Of a stretch of DNA of 6,030 nucleotides, positions 4,985-6,030 are shown in pieces; position 1 is the first letter of the stretch; every line of letters begins with the position of its first letter. Origin of the DNA: Lachnospiraceae bacterium (GTDB lineage: Bacteria; Bacillota; Clostridia; Lachnospirales; Lachnospiraceae); assembly GCA_014804495.1 (NCBI GenBank), contig JAAUZS010000012.1, forward strand, positions 27,625-33,654. Direction: 5' to 3'. The notes below the pieces were generated by a model that worked only from the letters and a program-made list of their open reading frames with translations, was not told the origin of the DNA and did no database searches. A program made the translations under genes and the position numbers.

Positions 4985-6030
4985 GTGCAAATATTTATCA
5001 ACGAAAAAAACAAAAAAGGACATATTAACCCTGAAATTTACGGACACTTTTCCGAGCATCTGGGAAGGTGTATTTATGAGGGATTGTATGTGGGAGAAAA
5101 CTCGGATATTCCCAATGTAAATGGCATGAGAAAAGATGTGGTAGAAGCCCTGAAGGAAATTAAAATACCGGTACTTCGCTGGCCGGGAGGCTGTTTTGCA
5201 GATGAATATCACTGGAAGGACGGCATAGGGCCCAAAGAAAAAAGAAAGAAAATGATAAATACGCACTGGGGCGGCGTGCTGGAAGATAACAGTTTTGGTA
5301 CGGATGAATATTTTGAACTGTGCGGACAGCTTGGCTGTAAGACCTATGTTAATGGAAATGTGGGAAGCGGTACTGTGCAGGAGATGAGCGAATGGGTAGA
5401 GTATATAACATTCGACGGAGTTTCTCCGATGGCTGACCTGCGTAAAGATAATGGACATGAAAAACCATGGAAAATAGATTATTTTGGCGTGGGGAATGAA
5501 AGCTGGGGCTGCGGCGGTAATATGACGCCGGAATACTATGCTAATCTTTATAGAAGGTATCAGACCTTTGTCAGACAGTATAGTAACGATGCGCCGATTA
5601 AGAAGGTATGCTGCGGACCGAATGCATCGGATTATTTCTGGACTAAGGATGTCCTTAAAACCTGCTATTCGCAGCCGCATTCAGATCTTACACATGGATA
5701 TATGGATGGCTTGTCACTGCATTATTATGTTGTTCCTGAGAATTGGAGCAAGAAGGGAAGCGCTACGGATTTTGACGAACAATCATGGTATAAGACATTG
5801 TCCAAAGCGTTATATATGGATGAACTGATTGTACGTCATGGTGCAGTCATGGATCAGTATGACCCTGAGAAAAAAATCGGTTTGATGGTGGATGAATGGG
5901 GATGCTGGTATGATGTAGAGCCGGGAACTAACCCCGGATTCCTGTATCAGCAGAATACAATGAGGGATGCGCTGACAGCAGGCGTTACGCTGAATATATT
6001 CAATAAGCATTGTGATCGTGTCAAGATGGC
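4985..6030 (+). CDS. GH51 alpha-L-arabinofuranosidase (3' end beyond the window)
   Basis: The 348 codons present encode the catalytic barrel of a family GH51 exo-enzyme that releases terminal alpha-L-arabinofuranosyl groups from arabinan or arabinoxylan oligosaccharides. Family motifs in order: G-H-F-S-E-H-L-G-R (20-28), [11 protein letters not shown] (64-74), G-V-G-N-E-S-W-G (168-175) with Glu172 as acid/base, L-H-Y-Y near His246, and V-D-E-W-G (302-306) with Glu304 as nucleophile. Their spacing agrees with the known GH51 Glu pair. The W-P-G-G-C-F-A-D form, rather than P-G-G-N-F, and the general text resemble Bacillus subtilis Abf2 as I remember it. There is no signal peptide, so the enzyme should be cytoplasmic and act on imported oligosaccharides. 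About 150 residues, including most of the C-terminal beta domain, should lie past the right edge. The gene has its own promoter and looks less A/T-rich than the pilus genes, so it is probably functionally separate from them. Confidence 0.93.
   Translation, partial: MQIFINEKNKKGHINPEIYGHFSEHLGRCIYEGLYVGENSDIPNVNGMRKDVVEALKEIKIPVLRWPGGCFADEYHWKDGIGPKEKRKKMINTHWGGVLEDNSFGTDEYFELCGQLGCKTYVNGNVGSGTVQEMSEWVEYITFDGVSPMADLRKDNGHEKPWKIDYFGVGNESWGCGGNMTPEYYANLYRRYQTFVRQYSNDAPIKKVCCGPNASDYFWTKDVLKTCYSQPHSDLTHGYMDGLSLHYYVVPENWSKKGSATDFDEQSWYKTLSKALYMDELIVRHGAVMDQYDPEKKIGLMVDEWGCWYDVEPGTNPGFLYQQNTMRDALTAGVTLNIFNKHCDRVKM

Noticed and set aside
5195..5215. Cys70 in the W-P-G-G-C-F motif of the arabinofuranosidase, where some GH51 enzymes have Asn, considered as an active-site change
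   Set aside because: The P-G-G-C-F-A-D form is, as I recall, normal for the Abf2-like group of GH51, so it marks a subgroup and not a defect.
4928..5680. Long open frame of 250 codons on the minus strand
   Set aside because: It lies wholly opposite the arabinofuranosidase gene and its promoter, which have clear family motifs and a ribosome binding site. Its translation shows no recognisable domain and its composition is that of an antisense shadow.

Overview
The window comes from a low-GC Gram-positive bacterium, most likely a gut or rumen member of the Clostridia close to Lachnospiraceae. The evidence is the A/T-rich coding sequence, strong AGGAGG-type ribosome binding sites, tightly packed co-directional genes, and a family combination (Flp1-like pilin, DUF5702, TadE-like, DUF6382-FHA) that I know from Tad-type pilus loci of that group. 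The assignment rests on recalled family features; no search was run.

Positions 1-4918 hold the distal part of a Tad/Flp-type pilus operon, all on the + strand. In order: a 62-residue Flp1-like prepilin (50-238); a DUF5702/TadG-like membrane-anchored protein (235-1671); a TadE-like minor pilin with a C-terminal tandem His/Cys module (1693-2604); a small A24 prepilin peptidase (2595-3035); a second TadE-like pseudopilin starting with TTG (3028-3477); and a membrane protein with an N-terminal DUF6382 region and a C-terminal FHA domain (3515-4918). The genes overlap by 4, 10 and 8 nt or are separated by 21 and 37 nt, so one transcript is likely. The ATPase and platform genes (CpaF/TadA, TadB, TadC, TadZ) that such a system needs are not here and would be expected upstream of position 1.

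The parts fit together as follows. The peptidase would cut the leaders of the Flp pilin and of the two TadE-like proteins, which share an x-T-x-E pattern ending in Glu at +5. The DUF5702 protein and the TadE proteins would be minor or accessory surface components. The FHA protein would sit in the membrane with its sensor/adaptor domains in the cytoplasm, possibly linking assembly to Thr phosphorylation (inference).

At 4919-4984 the operon ends without a visible terminator. A good sigma-A-type promoter and a strong ribosome binding site follow. A GTG-started intracellular GH51 alpha-L-arabinofuranosidase runs from 4985 off the right edge (348 codons present, both catalytic Glu residues included). 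It looks like an independent carbohydrate-use gene.

I see no RNA genes, CRISPR arrays, mobile elements or convincing minus-strand genes. The most interesting element is the duplicated H-x4-C...C-x2-C module on the TadE-like protein. The rest looks like a recognisable, though poorly characterised, Clostridial Tad locus.
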